Assembly: GCF_024294785.1 (NCBI RefSeq)
Contig: NZ_JANCLT010000001.1
Location: forward strand, 124,001-188,000
Reading direction: 5' to 3'
DNA: 64,000 bases
Source of the DNA: Ectobacillus ponti
GTDB lineage: Bacteria > Bacillota > Bacilli > Bacillales > Bacillaceae_G
Shown here: positions 43,200-51,804 of the stretch, one piece after another
Numbering within the stretch: position 1 is the first letter of the stretch
How the letters are laid out: each line of letters opens with the position of its first letter
Program-made: the position numbers and the translations under genes
The notes under the pieces: model-generated
The model's database searches: none
What the model was told of the DNA's origin: nothing
What the model saw: only the letters and a program-made list of their open reading frames with translations

Positions 43200-43405
43200 A
43201 TATACCCGTTTTGCTCGCACCATTCATGAAAATCACGGTAATCCACGTCCACAAGCACCAGGTCTTGAAATTCCACATGCACATGCGCACCATCATTCAT
43301 GACAAGAGCATACACCCCCCGCCCCTCACGTTGAATGATGCCGATTCGGTTCCGGTACGGTCCATGCTTTACGTATGCCTTTTGCCCTGCTATATCAAAG
43401 CTCAC
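43196..43405 (-). CDS. Small KOW-like protein, 69 residues
   Basis: A short beta-rich protein (SFDIAGQKAYVKHGPYRNRIGIIQREGRGVYALVMNDG) whose GPYRNRIGII stretch resembles a KOW RNA-binding turn. I start it at GTG 43405, 6 nt after GAGGTG; an upstream GTG lies inside that SD. Family and function unknown. Confidence 0.6.
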   Translation of the reverse strand: MSFDIAGQKAYVKHGPYRNRIGIIQREGRGVYALVMNDGAHVHVEFQDLVLVDVDYRDFHEWCEQNGYI

Positions 43406-43547
43406 ACTAATCACCTCGCGTCATTTCTGTATATATATGATGAAAACAAAAAAATAGTCCCGCATTTGTACCATCTTATCTTTTATTACAATATTTTTTT
43501 AATTGTTTCACTCTGATAAAAAACCTGTGAAGAATGGGTTCCATCCG

Positions 43548-43577
43548 TTGAATGTGGACAATAAAGAGGATTACAAT
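43548..43577 (+). promoter_or_regulatory. Sigma-A-like promoter of the 97-residue protein gene
   Basis: TTGAAT, an 18-bp spacer and TACAAT, less than 50 bp upstream of the possible start codons. Confidence 0.5.
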
Positions 43578-43623
43578 ACATGAGGTAGGTCTCATGAAAA
43601 ACTTTACTAAAAGAGGGGTTGCG

Positions 43624-43917
43624 ATGGGAAAAGCAACAATTATGAAAATTAAACAAGCTCTGCGTTTACACGGCTTCGAAGATGTGGAGTATTGCAAACA
43701 GACGAAGCAGTTTCAGTTTCACAACAACTCCGACATCATGAATAACTATGTCACCGTCACCTACAGCCGCCATTTCCGCCGCTTCAGCGTCCGTATCCAC
43801 CCAATCGAGACTTCTAATCCCACTGAGCTTGCCGAGGTGGCACACCGCCTGCAGCGCTGCAGCCAGGCTGCCAAGCAACTGAATGCGATTTTGGAGGACT
43901 GCCGTTCTGCCACATAA
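43624..43917 (+). CDS. Uncharacterised protein, 97 residues
   Basis: ATG 43624 follows AGAGGGG; an in-frame ATG at 43594 (107 aa) has the weaker AGGTAGG. The product starts MGKATIMKIKQALRLHGFEDVEYCKQ, then a beta strand region (NNYVTVTYSRHFRRFSVRIHPIE) and a C-terminal helix with Cys residues. No family is recognised. Confidence 0.65.
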   Translation: MGKATIMKIKQALRLHGFEDVEYCKQTKQFQFHNNSDIMNNYVTVTYSRHFRRFSVRIHPIETSNPTELAEVAHRLQRCSQAAKQLNAILEDCRSAT

Positions 43918-43919
43918 AA

Positions 43920-43946
43920 AAAAGAACGTGCGACTCACGTTCTTTC
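43920..43946. terminator. Bidirectional terminator
   Basis: AAGAACGTG-CGACT-CACGTTCTT hairpin between the convergent genes ending at 43917 and 43935, with A- and T-rich flanks. Confidence 0.85.
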
Positions 43947-44399
43947 CAGTTGTACCGCTCCGTCAGTCACTTCCTGCAGTATATGTGCCGCCTCGGAAAC
44001 TGTGACATCCAAAATTGTTTTTTCTCCTTCTAAATACGGAAAACGCGGAATGCGCTTTTCCATTTTTTTCAGTACCTCCGGGGTAAAGACATGTCCGGGC
44101 ACGCCAAATTGCGTTTCCAGCACCACAACAAGATCCAACAGGTGAAACCCAAGTCCATTAAAGAAAGAAATGAGCTTCTCCTTAGAGGCGCCCCCGCTCC
44201 AAACCTGCTGCTCCAGCATTGCGAACAGTTCAGCGCCAAGCAGTTCACTCAACTCTTCATCATGCTCACGCTGCAGAATTTCATCGTAGCCGACGTCATC
44301 GGCCAATTCTTCAACTTCCTCTGTGTCTGCAAAAAGCAGCTGTTCACGAGAAGCTCCTTTTTTAAACTCACTCTCCTGCACGGTCTGTAAAAATGTCAT
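43935..44399 (-). CDS. Uncharacterised acidic protein, 154 residues
   Basis: ATG 44399 follows GAGGGAGG. The protein is soluble and acidic (EEVEELADDVGYDEILQREHDEELSELL), with a hydrophobic helical core (LISFFNGLGFHLLDLVVVLE) and C-terminal EAAHILQEVTD. No family is recognised. Confidence 0.65.
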   Translation of the reverse strand: MTFLQTVQESEFKKGASREQLLFADTEEVEELADDVGYDEILQREHDEELSELLGAELFAMLEQQVWSGGASKEKLISFFNGLGFHLLDLVVVLETQFGVPGHVFTPEVLKKMEKRIPRFPYLEGEKTILDVTVSEAAHILQEVTDGAVQLERT

Positions 44400-44455
44400 G
44401 TGGTATACCTCCCTCATAGTCTATGTATAGCTTGTGCTGTTTCCAGCCTTCATAT

Positions 44456-44483
44456 AACAAACCGCCGGTCCAGGCGGTTTGTT
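44456..44483 (-). terminator. Terminator of the CapA-family gene
   Basis: Minus-strand 11-bp stem AACAAACCGCC/GGCGGTTTGTT. It overlaps the stop codon at 44482. The T-tract is short. Confidence 0.7.
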
Positions 44484-45627
44484 AGTGCTTGCGCTTATCA
44501 ACCATATTGCCGGCCGCATCAAACTCGATGTCATAAGAAATAGATTGCAGGTACTGATACATCTGTGTTTTCTCAGCCCCCTGCAGCGGCTGGATTTGAT
44601 TATTGCGAATGGTGTACGGCTCGAAGGACATGGAAATGTCCGGCCCCTTGCATTTGAGTGTCAGCACTCCTGTTTCAGCCGCATGGCCCTTCACATATGC
44701 GGGAAACAGAAAGTTCCCCAGGGAATAAGCAACCGGTACGCCATTATAATACTCAAACCCCTGCAGCCAATGCGGATGGCTGCCAACAATGGCATTCGCT
44801 CCGGCCTCCACCATTTTTTCTGTGTACTGCTTCTGATAAGCTGCCGGCTGGTTGGTCTTTTCCACCCCCCAATGTATGTAGACAATGAGATAATCCGCAT
44901 CACCTTTTTGCTCCCGGATGGTGCTCACCACCTTGTCCAAGTCATAGGCGCCGGCCACACCGGGGCGATTCTCTCCTGCCACCCAGCCGCCATCCGGCAT
45001 GAAGCGGACAAATCCCAGAAACTTAAACTTTTTGCCTTTAATCGTGACTTCCTTCGCAGTATATGCTTCCTTGTCATTCCGGCCTGCCCCGACATAAGGA
45101 AGCCCCATCGCCTCAACACCGGCAATCGTATCCAAGAGACCGGCAGTCCCATAGTCCAGCGTATGATTATTTCCAATCGACACCATATCATATCCGGTAT
45201 TTCGAATCGCTTGCAGCGCTGCCGGATCACTCTTAATCCAAAACAACTGCCCCGGCACCTTTTCCGTTTTCGTCGTAAACACGGATTCCAGATTGACAAA
45301 TGAATAGTCCGCCTTCTCAATTTCCGGCTTTACATACTGAAATGGATAGTCCGCCCCGTATTTCTCCACAACCGGGCGCAGCTGCCAATCAAACATCGTA
45401 TCACCTGAAAAGGTGATGGAAATTTCCGGTTCCACCTTTGGTTCAACCGGCTTTGCGGCCGGTTCCGGCGCTGTTTCCTTCTGCTTCAGCTTCGCTTCAG
45501 CGGTGGCTGCGGTTTTTACATCAGCTTGTCCATGTAAAACGTATGCCGCTGCGACCATACATACAAGCCCCCCTGCCGCGGATGCTGCCAGCAGACGCTT
45601 TCTTCTGTCTCTTCTGCTTGCCCTCAT
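44482..45627 (-). CDS. CapA/PgsA family protein (poly-gamma-glutamate synthesis type)
   Basis: A 381-residue membrane-anchored metallophosphatase-like protein. One N-terminal helix (about 12-31), a Pro/Glu/Lys linker, then the CapA domain with ITFSGDTMFD, SFVNLESVF, SIGNNHTLDYG, IHWGVE and VGSHPHWLQG motifs holding the metal-binding Asp and His residues. The family is essential for poly-gamma-glutamate export, but no capBC/pgsBC genes are adjacent, so this orphan copy may have another role. Confidence 0.9.
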   Translation of the reverse strand: MRASRRDRRKRLLAASAAGGLVCMVAAAYVLHGQADVKTAATAEAKLKQKETAPEPAAKPVEPKVEPEISITFSGDTMFDWQLRPVVEKYGADYPFQYVKPEIEKADYSFVNLESVFTTKTEKVPGQLFWIKSDPAALQAIRNTGYDMVSIGNNHTLDYGTAGLLDTIAGVEAMGLPYVGAGRNDKEAYTAKEVTIKGKKFKFLGFVRFMPDGGWVAGENRPGVAGAYDLDKVVSTIREQKGDADYLIVYIHWGVEKTNQPAAYQKQYTEKMVEAGANAIVGSHPHWLQGFEYYNGVPVAYSLGNFLFPAYVKGHAAETGVLTLKCKGPDISMSFEPYTIRNNQIQPLQGAEKTQMYQYLQSISYDIEFDAAGNMVDKRKH

Positions 45628-45702
45628 ACACTTATGTCCCTCCCAATCTCCCTTTGCTAGTCTTATATTACACTAGAATGATATCCGCAGAATATCCCAT
45701 TG

Positions 45703-45732
45703 CAAAAAAAAGAGGGGTGCTTCCCCTCTCCC
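45703..45732 (-). terminator. Terminator of the 62-residue protein gene
   Basis: Minus-strand stem GAGGGG-AAGC-ACCCCTC followed by eight T residues. Confidence 0.85.
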
Positions 45733-45741
45733 CCAAATCCA

Positions 45742-45930
45742 TTATACACGGCCGCTTTCCGTCTGCTGCTTCTCACAGAGTTTTTGCGTCAAAAGTTCAA
45801 GCTCCGCTGCAAGTTCCGACTGTCGCAGTCTCCTCTCTTGGACAAATGTGCGAAAAGCGCCGTACAAAAAGCTGACCACGTACAAGCCGAGACACACAGC
45901 CAAAACGATGATTTCCGAGAGACTTAACAC
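45742..45930 (-). CDS. Small membrane protein, 62 residues
   Basis: GTG 45930 lies 7 nt after a perfect AAGGAGGTG. The protein has one N-terminal membrane helix (IIVLAVCLGLYVVSFLYGAF) and a coiled-coil-like tail (RRLRQSELAAELELLTQKLCEKQQ). No family is recognised. The frame extends upstream to 46005 but without an SD. Confidence 0.6.
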   Translation of the reverse strand: MLSLSEIIVLAVCLGLYVVSFLYGAFRTFVQERRLRQSELAAELELLTQKLCEKQQTESGRV

Positions 45931-46097
45931 GATTTTGCACCTCCTTGACTTATTTCCTCTGCATAACTGGAAGTCCGTCGCCAAATATGTTTTATTGTAG
46001 CACATAGTGCCTCAATATTCGAATATTTTCTATCCCGTTATCTAATCGTTCCCTTATTTGCTATACTGGAAGAAAGCTAGAAGAAAGGGTAAAAGCT

Positions 46098-46580
46098 ATG
46101 CATAAGTATACCATTTGCTTTATTCAACGAGGCAATGACGTGCTGCTGCTCAATCGTTCCTATTCCCCGAATATGGGGCTGTGGAATGGGGTCGGCGGAA
46201 AGCTGGATGCAGGCGAGACGCCTGAGCAAGGCATCCTTCGGGAGGTAATGGAGGAAACGGGCATTCTTCTTTCTGCTGTGTCCTATCGCGGTACTGTGAC
46301 TTGGAAATCTGATCATGAGGACTGGGGCGGCATGTATATGTATACAGCACAAATGCCGGACATTCCCTATGTGACTCCGCAAGGTGCAGAAGAAGGCATT
46401 CTGGACTGGAAGCCGATTGCTTGGGTGCTGGATCCTGAAAATGACGGCGTGGTCAGCAACATCCGCCACTTCCTGCCCCATGCCTTGGCAGGCAGGGTGA
46501 TGGAGCATACCTGTCATTATGATGGAAATCAGCTCGTTTCGGTTGCTTCCATCGCCTTACAGCACACAGGGGCAGAGTGA
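46098..46580 (+). CDS. Nudix hydrolase (YvcI-like)
   Basis: A 160-residue Nudix enzyme with the complete box GX5EX7REUXEEXGU (GKLDAGETPEQGILREVMEE, beginning near residue 34). Sequence and size resemble B. subtilis YvcI, a nucleoside di-/triphosphate pyrophosphohydrolase, perhaps house-cleaning. It begins after GAAAGGGTAAAAGCT. Convergent with the next reductase gene. Confidence 0.88.
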   Translation: MHKYTICFIQRGNDVLLLNRSYSPNMGLWNGVGGKLDAGETPEQGILREVMEETGILLSAVSYRGTVTWKSDHEDWGGMYMYTAQMPDIPYVTPQGAEEGILDWKPIAWVLDPENDGVVSNIRHFLPHALAGRVMEHTCHYDGNQLVSVASIALQHTGAE

Positions 46581-46594
46581 ACTGCCCCCTTTTC

Positions 46595-47590
46595 TCATTC
46601 GCTTATCTTCACAAGCAGCTTGCCGGTGTTTTCCCCCTTAAATAGACCGAGGAACGCCTCAGGTGTCCGCTCAAAGCCTTCCACCATGTGCTCACGGTAT
46701 TTGATGCGCCCCTCCTGCACCCATTGCGTCAGCTGCGCGGCTCCTTCTTTAAAGCGCGGCGCATAATCGCTTACGATGAATCCCTTCATCATGGCGCTCT
46801 TCATCAGGAGCGGTGTCTGCACACGGGGACCAACGTCTGCTTTCTCCAAATTGTAGGAGGCAATCTGGCCGCAAATGCTGATGCGGGCATGCTTATTGAT
46901 GAGACGCATGACGAGGTCTGAGAGCGTGCCGCCAACATTGTCGAAGTAAGCGTCCACTCCATTCGGGCAGGCTGCCTTCAGCTCATCCTTCAGCTGATCA
47001 CTCCTATAGTTGACCACCGCATCAAAGCCAAGCTCATCCCGTAAATAAGCAAGCTTTTCATCGGATCCGGCGATGCCCACTGTCCGGGCCCCCTTGATTT
47101 TGGCGATTTGGCCGACCGTCATGCCGACCGCTCCGGCTGCCCCTGATACAACAACTGTTTCGCCCTTCTGCGGCTGGCAAATGTCCAACAGACCAAAATA
47201 AGCGGTTAAGCCAGGCATACCAAGCACACCCAATGCTGCTGTTGCATACCTCTCATCCACCTTGCGGACCTGCTTATCCCGGCAAACCGCATGGCGCTGC
47301 CAGCCCCAATCGCCAGTTACTGTATCGCCTGCCTGCAAATGTTTGGACTTGGATGCCGCGACAATCCCGACGGCACCGCCAGTGATGACTTCCCCAACCG
47401 TAAAGGGGGCAATATAGGACTTGCGGTCACTCATCCGCCCCCGCATGTACGGATCAACGGAAATATACGTTGTGCGAATCAGCACCTGCCCTTCCTGCAA
47501 TTCCGGCAAGCTCACTGCTTCAAAGCGGAAATTTTCTGCGCTCGGCATACCAGCCGGGCGGCTGGCCAGCACAATCCCTTCTGTCTGCAT
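46595..47590 (-). CDS. NADP-dependent medium-chain oxidoreductase (YfmJ/CurA type)
   Basis: A 331-residue zinc-independent MDR enzyme. Visible are SVDPYMRGRMSD near residue 45, the LGMPGLTAYFGL motif, and the nucleotide-binding GAAGAVGMTVGQIAKIKG. The family reduces alkenal or curcumin-type double bonds. The similarity suggests YfmJ. GGGGGAAC precedes the start codon. Confidence 0.88.
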   Translation of the reverse strand: MQTEGIVLASRPAGMPSAENFRFEAVSLPELQEGQVLIRTTYISVDPYMRGRMSDRKSYIAPFTVGEVITGGAVGIVAASKSKHLQAGDTVTGDWGWQRHAVCRDKQVRKVDERYATAALGVLGMPGLTAYFGLLDICQPQKGETVVVSGAAGAVGMTVGQIAKIKGARTVGIAGSDEKLAYLRDELGFDAVVNYRSDQLKDELKAACPNGVDAYFDNVGGTLSDLVMRLINKHARISICGQIASYNLEKADVGPRVQTPLLMKSAMMKGFIVSDYAPRFKEGAAQLTQWVQEGRIKYREHMVEGFERTPEAFLGLFKGENTGKLLVKISE

Positions 47591-47685
47591 TTCTGTTCCC
47601 CCTCATATACTGAATGACCATTCACTTTATTGTACCATCTTTTTACAAATAATAGATAGGTTTAATAGACAGCATGCAAAGAAAA

Positions 47686-47716
47686 AAGCCGGACCTCTTC
47701 AGGTCAGGCTTTCTCC
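47686..47716 (-). terminator. Terminator of the MurG-family gene
   Basis: Minus-strand stem AAAGCCtGACCT/AGGTCcGGCTTT with a T6 tail, overlapping the last murG codons. Confidence 0.8.
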
Positions 47717-48762
47717 AAATAGGAAAGAATTTGCTTCAGCGTATCCTCTCCGCTGTATTGCTTCATATTTTGCAGGTAACGCTGCTTGTTCTCCGCCACC
47801 TCTTGAATGGCTGCCGCGAGTGCTGCCGGCGTCAGACCTTCCTCCTGCAGCACATGGCAATAGCCCTTCTTCTCAAATGCCTGCGCATTTAAGATTTGGT
47901 CTCCGCGGCTTTGTGCGCGTGATAACGGAATCAGCACCATCGGCTTATGCATCGTCAGAAATTCAAAGATGGCATTGGAACCGGCACGGGAAATGACAAA
48001 GTCCGTTGCCGCCAGCAGATCCGGAAGCTCCTCGCTGACATACTCGAATTGCCGGTACCCCGACGTACCTTCCAAAGCCGGATCCAGGTTGCCCTTGCCG
48101 CACAGGTGAACCACTTGGTAGTTTGGCAGCAGCTTCGGCAGCAGCTCCCGCACAGCTTCATTAATGCGGACAGCGCCCAGGCTGCCGCCCATGACGGTAA
48201 TCACCGGTTTGCGGAATGTGAAGCCAAGGAACCGAAGCCCCTTTTCCTTGCTTCCCTGCAGCAGCTCTTCCCGGATCGGCGCCCCGGCAAAAATCGTCTT
48301 GTCTGCCGGCAGATGCCGCTTTGCTTCCTCAAAGGTTACAAAAATCTTACTGGCAAATTTAATGGCAATCCGATTCGCCAGGCCAGGTGTGATATCTGAC
48401 TCATGCAAGTAGACCGGCACCTTGTTCAGCCAGCCGCCGATGACCACCGGCACAGATACAAAGCCGCCCTTTGAGAAAATGACATCCGGCTTCTGCTTGC
48501 GGATGATCCAAGATGCCTCCATGACACCCTTCACGACCCGGAACGGATCCTTAAAGTTCTTCCAGTCAAAGTAACGGCGCAGCTTCCCGCTGGCAATGCC
48601 GCTGTACGGGATGCCGGCCCGCTCAATAATCTCCTTTTCAATCCCCGTTTTGGAACCAATGTAATGCACGTGCCAGCCGCGCTCCTTCAGCTTTGGAATC
48701 AGGGCAAGGTTCGGCGTTACGTGCCCGGCAGAACCTCCGCCTGTAAAAATAATTTTCTTCAC
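47704..48762 (-). CDS. murG: MurG-type UDP-GlcNAc:lipid I N-acetylglucosaminyltransferase
   Basis: Adds GlcNAc to lipid I to form lipid II at the inner membrane face. The 352 residues have the N-terminal [15 protein letters not shown] loop, [12 protein letters not shown], and [11 protein letters not shown] for UDP-GlcNAc binding. Some Bacillus carry a second MurG of this length outside the division-and-cell-wall cluster. This gene has no dcw neighbours, so it may be that paralogue. Confidence 0.9.
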   Translation of the reverse strand: MKKIIFTGGGSAGHVTPNLALIPKLKERGWHVHYIGSKTGIEKEIIERAGIPYSGIASGKLRRYFDWKNFKDPFRVVKGVMEASWIIRKQKPDVIFSKGGFVSVPVVIGGWLNKVPVYLHESDITPGLANRIAIKFASKIFVTFEEAKRHLPADKTIFAGAPIREELLQGSKEKGLRFLGFTFRKPVITVMGGSLGAVRINEAVRELLPKLLPNYQVVHLCGKGNLDPALEGTSGYRQFEYVSEELPDLLAATDFVISRAGSNAIFEFLTMHKPMVLIPLSRAQSRGDQILNAQAFEKKGYCHVLQEEGLTPAALAAAIQEVAENKQRYLQNMKQYSGEDTLKQILSYLEKA

Positions 48763-48831
48763 GGTGACAGCTCCCTCTAAAAAGATTTCCTATTCTATAG
48801 TACACGATGGACGGGAACTTTCAAAAGGATT

Positions 48832-49614
48832 TTACGAGCCGGTTGAGCGGTAATGACGGACGCCAATGTGCCACAGGATGAGACAAGGGAGGATAAACAG
48901 CCCGCCAAGCAATGGGGCAAGGACAGCCAGCACTTCATGTCCTTCGCTTTTTCCCAGGATATACATGAGCGGAATATAGTTAATGGTGCCAAACGGAATG
49001 ACATAGGTAAAAAATTGTGTCAGCCATTTCTGGTAAATGTTCAGCGGATACTGCGCCATTTCCCGGCCGCCGTCTGTAAAAATATTGGTAACCTCAAGCC
49101 CCTGCACCGTCCAGAAGCAAACTGTAGCCATGAGAATATAAATGCCGCTGAAAATGAGTAAGCCCCCCAGGAGCATGAAGCAAAGTGTCAAGACCTTCAG
49201 CACCGTCCACTCCACTGATACATGAAGCAAAGCCCACACCAGCACCACAAGTCCCTGTAAAAGCCTGCCGACTCTCGTAAACTCAAATTTTGACCCCAGC
49301 ACCTGCAGCACGGTGCTGCGAGGCCGGACGAGGAGGCGGTCGAACTCCCCCTTCACAATCATGCCGGAGAAGCTGTCAAAGCCGCGGATAAAGCATTCAC
49401 TGGCCGCAAAGCAGGAGTGAATGACCCCAAAGCAGAGTGCCACCTCATAAAAATCCCATCCCTTTACCTGTCCGAAGCGGGCAAAAAGCAAATACAGGCC
49501 GGCAAACACAGCCAGCGGGATGAAAAACTGGCCGATGGTCACGAGCCAAAAGGAAGCCCGGTACTGCATTTGTGCTTTAAATAAGATGGTTATATATCGC
49601 CAATATAGCTTCAT
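48832..49614 (-). CDS. ABC-2 type transporter permease, subunit 2
   Basis: A 260-residue membrane protein with six hydrophobic helices, of the COG3694/DUF990-like ABC-2 permease class; GEFDRLLVRPRSTVLQVLGSKFE is the typical coupling-helix region. Directly downstream of its paired permease and ATPase, so the three form one exporter of unknown substrate. Confidence 0.88.
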   Translation of the reverse strand: MKLYWRYITILFKAQMQYRASFWLVTIGQFFIPLAVFAGLYLLFARFGQVKGWDFYEVALCFGVIHSCFAASECFIRGFDSFSGMIVKGEFDRLLVRPRSTVLQVLGSKFEFTRVGRLLQGLVVLVWALLHVSVEWTVLKVLTLCFMLLGGLLIFSGIYILMATVCFWTVQGLEVTNIFTDGGREMAQYPLNIYQKWLTQFFTYVIPFGTINYIPLMYILGKSEGHEVLAVLAPLLGGLFILPCLILWHIGVRHYRSTGS

Positions 49615-49620
49615 AGACTC

Positions 49621-50424
49621 TCAGCCCCCCTGTACAACAACGCGCCGCAGCACCGAGCGCATTGTTTTTTTACCAAGCCAAATAAGCACCAGCAGCCATG
49701 CAATTTGCTGAACGATGCCCCATAATGCCTCCTGCGTCGGAATATGCCCGGAATAGACCCGGAACGGAAAGTCCACGGTCAGGCGGAACGGCAGCACGTA
49801 TAAAATGCGCTGCAGCCAATCCGGCATAAGTGGAAGCGGCACAATCATGCCGGACAAAAATTCCCCGGTAATCGCGAAGATAAGCAGCGAGCCGATCGGA
49901 GACATTGTGATGAACACGGAGATGTAAATGAACATGGAAATGGCCACAAGCAGGAGCAGGCCAATCAGCAAGGCAAGCACAAACAGACCGCCCTGCCATG
50001 GGCCTGGCGGCAGACTGAGCCCGTACGGTGTTGGCAGCCAAAACGCAATCAGCAGAATCGGCGCAAAGCGAAGCAAGGCTGCCGACAGCCGCTGTGCCAG
50101 CAGCTTCGCGTACCAGAAGCTGTACAAATCAGCGGGGCGGCATAATTCATAGGCAATATTGCCGCTTGTGATCAGGTCAAACAGCTCATTGTCGCGGAAC
50201 CACAGCATGATAAAGGCCAGAAACGCCTGCTGCAGCCATACATATGTAGTCAGCTGCTCCAGTGAAATAGGCTGCTTCCCGGCTGCGCCGCTGTAAAACG
50301 CTTGAAACAGCATAATATAAATCAATCCCCAGAAAAACTGCGTGGCCACGCCGGCCCATGCAGCTGTCCGATATTGCAGACCGGTTTGCAGGCGTAACTT
50401 CAGCACAGCATAGTACGTATTCAT
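49621..50424 (-). CDS. ABC-2 type transporter permease, subunit 1
   Basis: A 267-residue permease of the COG4587 class with six helices and the region SGNIAYELCRPADLYSFWYAKLLAQ before helix 3. It overlaps the ATPase gene by 4 nt and precedes the second permease by 6 nt. Confidence 0.88.
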   Translation of the reverse strand: MNTYYAVLKLRLQTGLQYRTAAWAGVATQFFWGLIYIMLFQAFYSGAAGKQPISLEQLTTYVWLQQAFLAFIMLWFRDNELFDLITSGNIAYELCRPADLYSFWYAKLLAQRLSAALLRFAPILLIAFWLPTPYGLSLPPGPWQGGLFVLALLIGLLLLVAISMFIYISVFITMSPIGSLLIFAITGEFLSGMIVPLPLMPDWLQRILYVLPFRLTVDFPFRVYSGHIPTQEALWGIVQQIAWLLVLIWLGKKTMRSVLRRVVVQGG

Positions 50425-51398
50425 ATTTCGTACTCCTTATAGAGCTCCAGAATGATTTCCTCAATCGGCCGCGCTTCCACCGCCACATCCACAAGCTCCA
50501 CTTCCCGCGACAAGGCCGCAATCACTTCTGAGACAGCTGCCGCTTCCGTGTCCACAGAGAGCACAGCCCGCTCCGGCGACCAGGAAAGCATTGCGGCCCC
50601 CGTAATCTCAAACGGCCGGTCTTGTCTGCTGTAATCGGCGGTAATGGTCTTTTGCGCCCCGAATTGCCGGCGCAGCTCCTGCAGACTGCCATCATACAGC
50701 AGGCTTCCCTTCCCGATTAGAATAACCCGGTCGGCCAGCGCCTCAATATCACTCATATCATGAGTTGTTAAAATTACGGTGACGCCCTGTTCCTCATTCA
50801 CCTTTTTGATAAATTGGCGCACTGCAAGCTTGGAGACCGCATCCAGTCCGATGGTCGGTTCATCAAGGAACAAAATCTTGGGGCGGTGCAGCAGCGAGGC
50901 CGCAATTTCGCAGCGCATCCGCTGGCCCAAACTCAGTTGCCGCACCGGTGTATGTAAGATTGCCTCCAGCTCCAGTGCCGCCGTTAATTCTTGTAGGCTT
51001 TGTTCATACTGCTCCTGCGGCACCTTATAAATATCCCGCAGCAGCTCGAACGAATCCAGAACCGGCACGTCCCACCAAAGCTGTGAGCGCTGGCCGAACA
51101 CCACCCCGATATGCTGCACATACTCCGTCCGATTCTTCCAGGGCGTGAAGCCCATGATGCTGCAGCTGCCCCCATCCGGCACAAGAATGCCGCTCATGAC
51201 TTTAATCGTTGTTGACTTGCCGGCGCCATTTGGCCCGATATAACCGACAATCTCCCCCGGCGCAATCGAGAACGAAATATCTCTCAGTGCCTCCACTGTT
51301 GTGTGCTTCCGGTAAAAAAGCGCTTTGGCTGCCTGCCGCAAACCGGAGGCGCGCTTCGCCACCTTGTAGGACTTTCTGATTTCATGCAATTCAATCAA
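50421..51398 (-). CDS. ABC transporter ATP-binding protein (COG4586 type)
   Basis: A 325-residue ATPase with Walker A GPNGAGKSTT (about 54-63), a Q-loop FGQRSQLWWDVP, signature LSLGQRMRCEIA and Walker B ILFLDEPTIGLD. The QLWWD string after the Q-loop is characteristic of COG4586. The C-terminal ~90 residues form an extra alpha/beta domain. First gene of the exporter operon. Confidence 0.92.
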   Translation of the reverse strand: MIELHEIRKSYKVAKRASGLRQAAKALFYRKHTTVEALRDISFSIAPGEIVGYIGPNGAGKSTTIKVMSGILVPDGGSCSIMGFTPWKNRTEYVQHIGVVFGQRSQLWWDVPVLDSFELLRDIYKVPQEQYEQSLQELTAALELEAILHTPVRQLSLGQRMRCEIAASLLHRPKILFLDEPTIGLDAVSKLAVRQFIKKVNEEQGVTVILTTHDMSDIEALADRVILIGKGSLLYDGSLQELRRQFGAQKTITADYSRQDRPFEITGAAMLSWSPERAVLSVDTEAAAVSEVIAALSREVELVDVAVEARPIEEIILELYKEYEI

Positions 51399-51546
51399 CC
51401 TCGTTCCCCCCTCAAAGAAAAGTCACAGAGGAACATATTACCATTCTCATTTTTTCAATGTCAAGAATTTTTTGTATATTTAATCTGTAGGAAAATTTCT
51501 TTTTGCGCATGCTTCCTATACAATGATGGAGAAGGAGAGATGCAGG

Positions 51547-51714
51547 ATGAGATGCGGCGAAAAGTGCTTTATCGTTCATATAGAGATTGCGGGGAACAAG
51601 CAAGTAAAGTCCGTGCATGCGCGGACACCTGTGGATGCAAGAAAGGCTGTCCGGAAGGAATATGGGGCAGCGGCTCAAATTCTGTCAGTTGCAGAGGAGA
51701 GGAAACAAGAGTAG
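51547..51714 (+). CDS. Small basic protein, 55 residues
   Basis: ATG 51547 follows AAGGAG at a spacing of 9. The sequence CFIVHIEIAGNKQVKSVHARTPVDARKAVRKEYG predicts a beta-beta-alpha unit, like the N-terminal strand-helix part of FlhF, but too short to assign. Followed by a strong terminator. Confidence 0.55.
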   Translation: MRCGEKCFIVHIEIAGNKQVKSVHARTPVDARKAVRKEYGAAAQILSVAEERKQE

Positions 51715-51768
51715 CGCTTACAAGAAATGCTTCCCTTTCTCTACAAATAGCTGTCTTTGTATGTAAAA

Positions 51769-51803
51769 AGCAGCAAAGGCATATGTGCCTTTGCTGCTTT
51801 CTT
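51769..51803. terminator. Bidirectional terminator between the 55-residue protein gene and metH
   Basis: AAGCAGCAAAGGCA-TATG-TGCCTTTGCTGCTT hairpin with T-rich flanks on both sides, ending 2 nt from the metH stop. Confidence 0.9.
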
Positions 51804-51804
51804 C

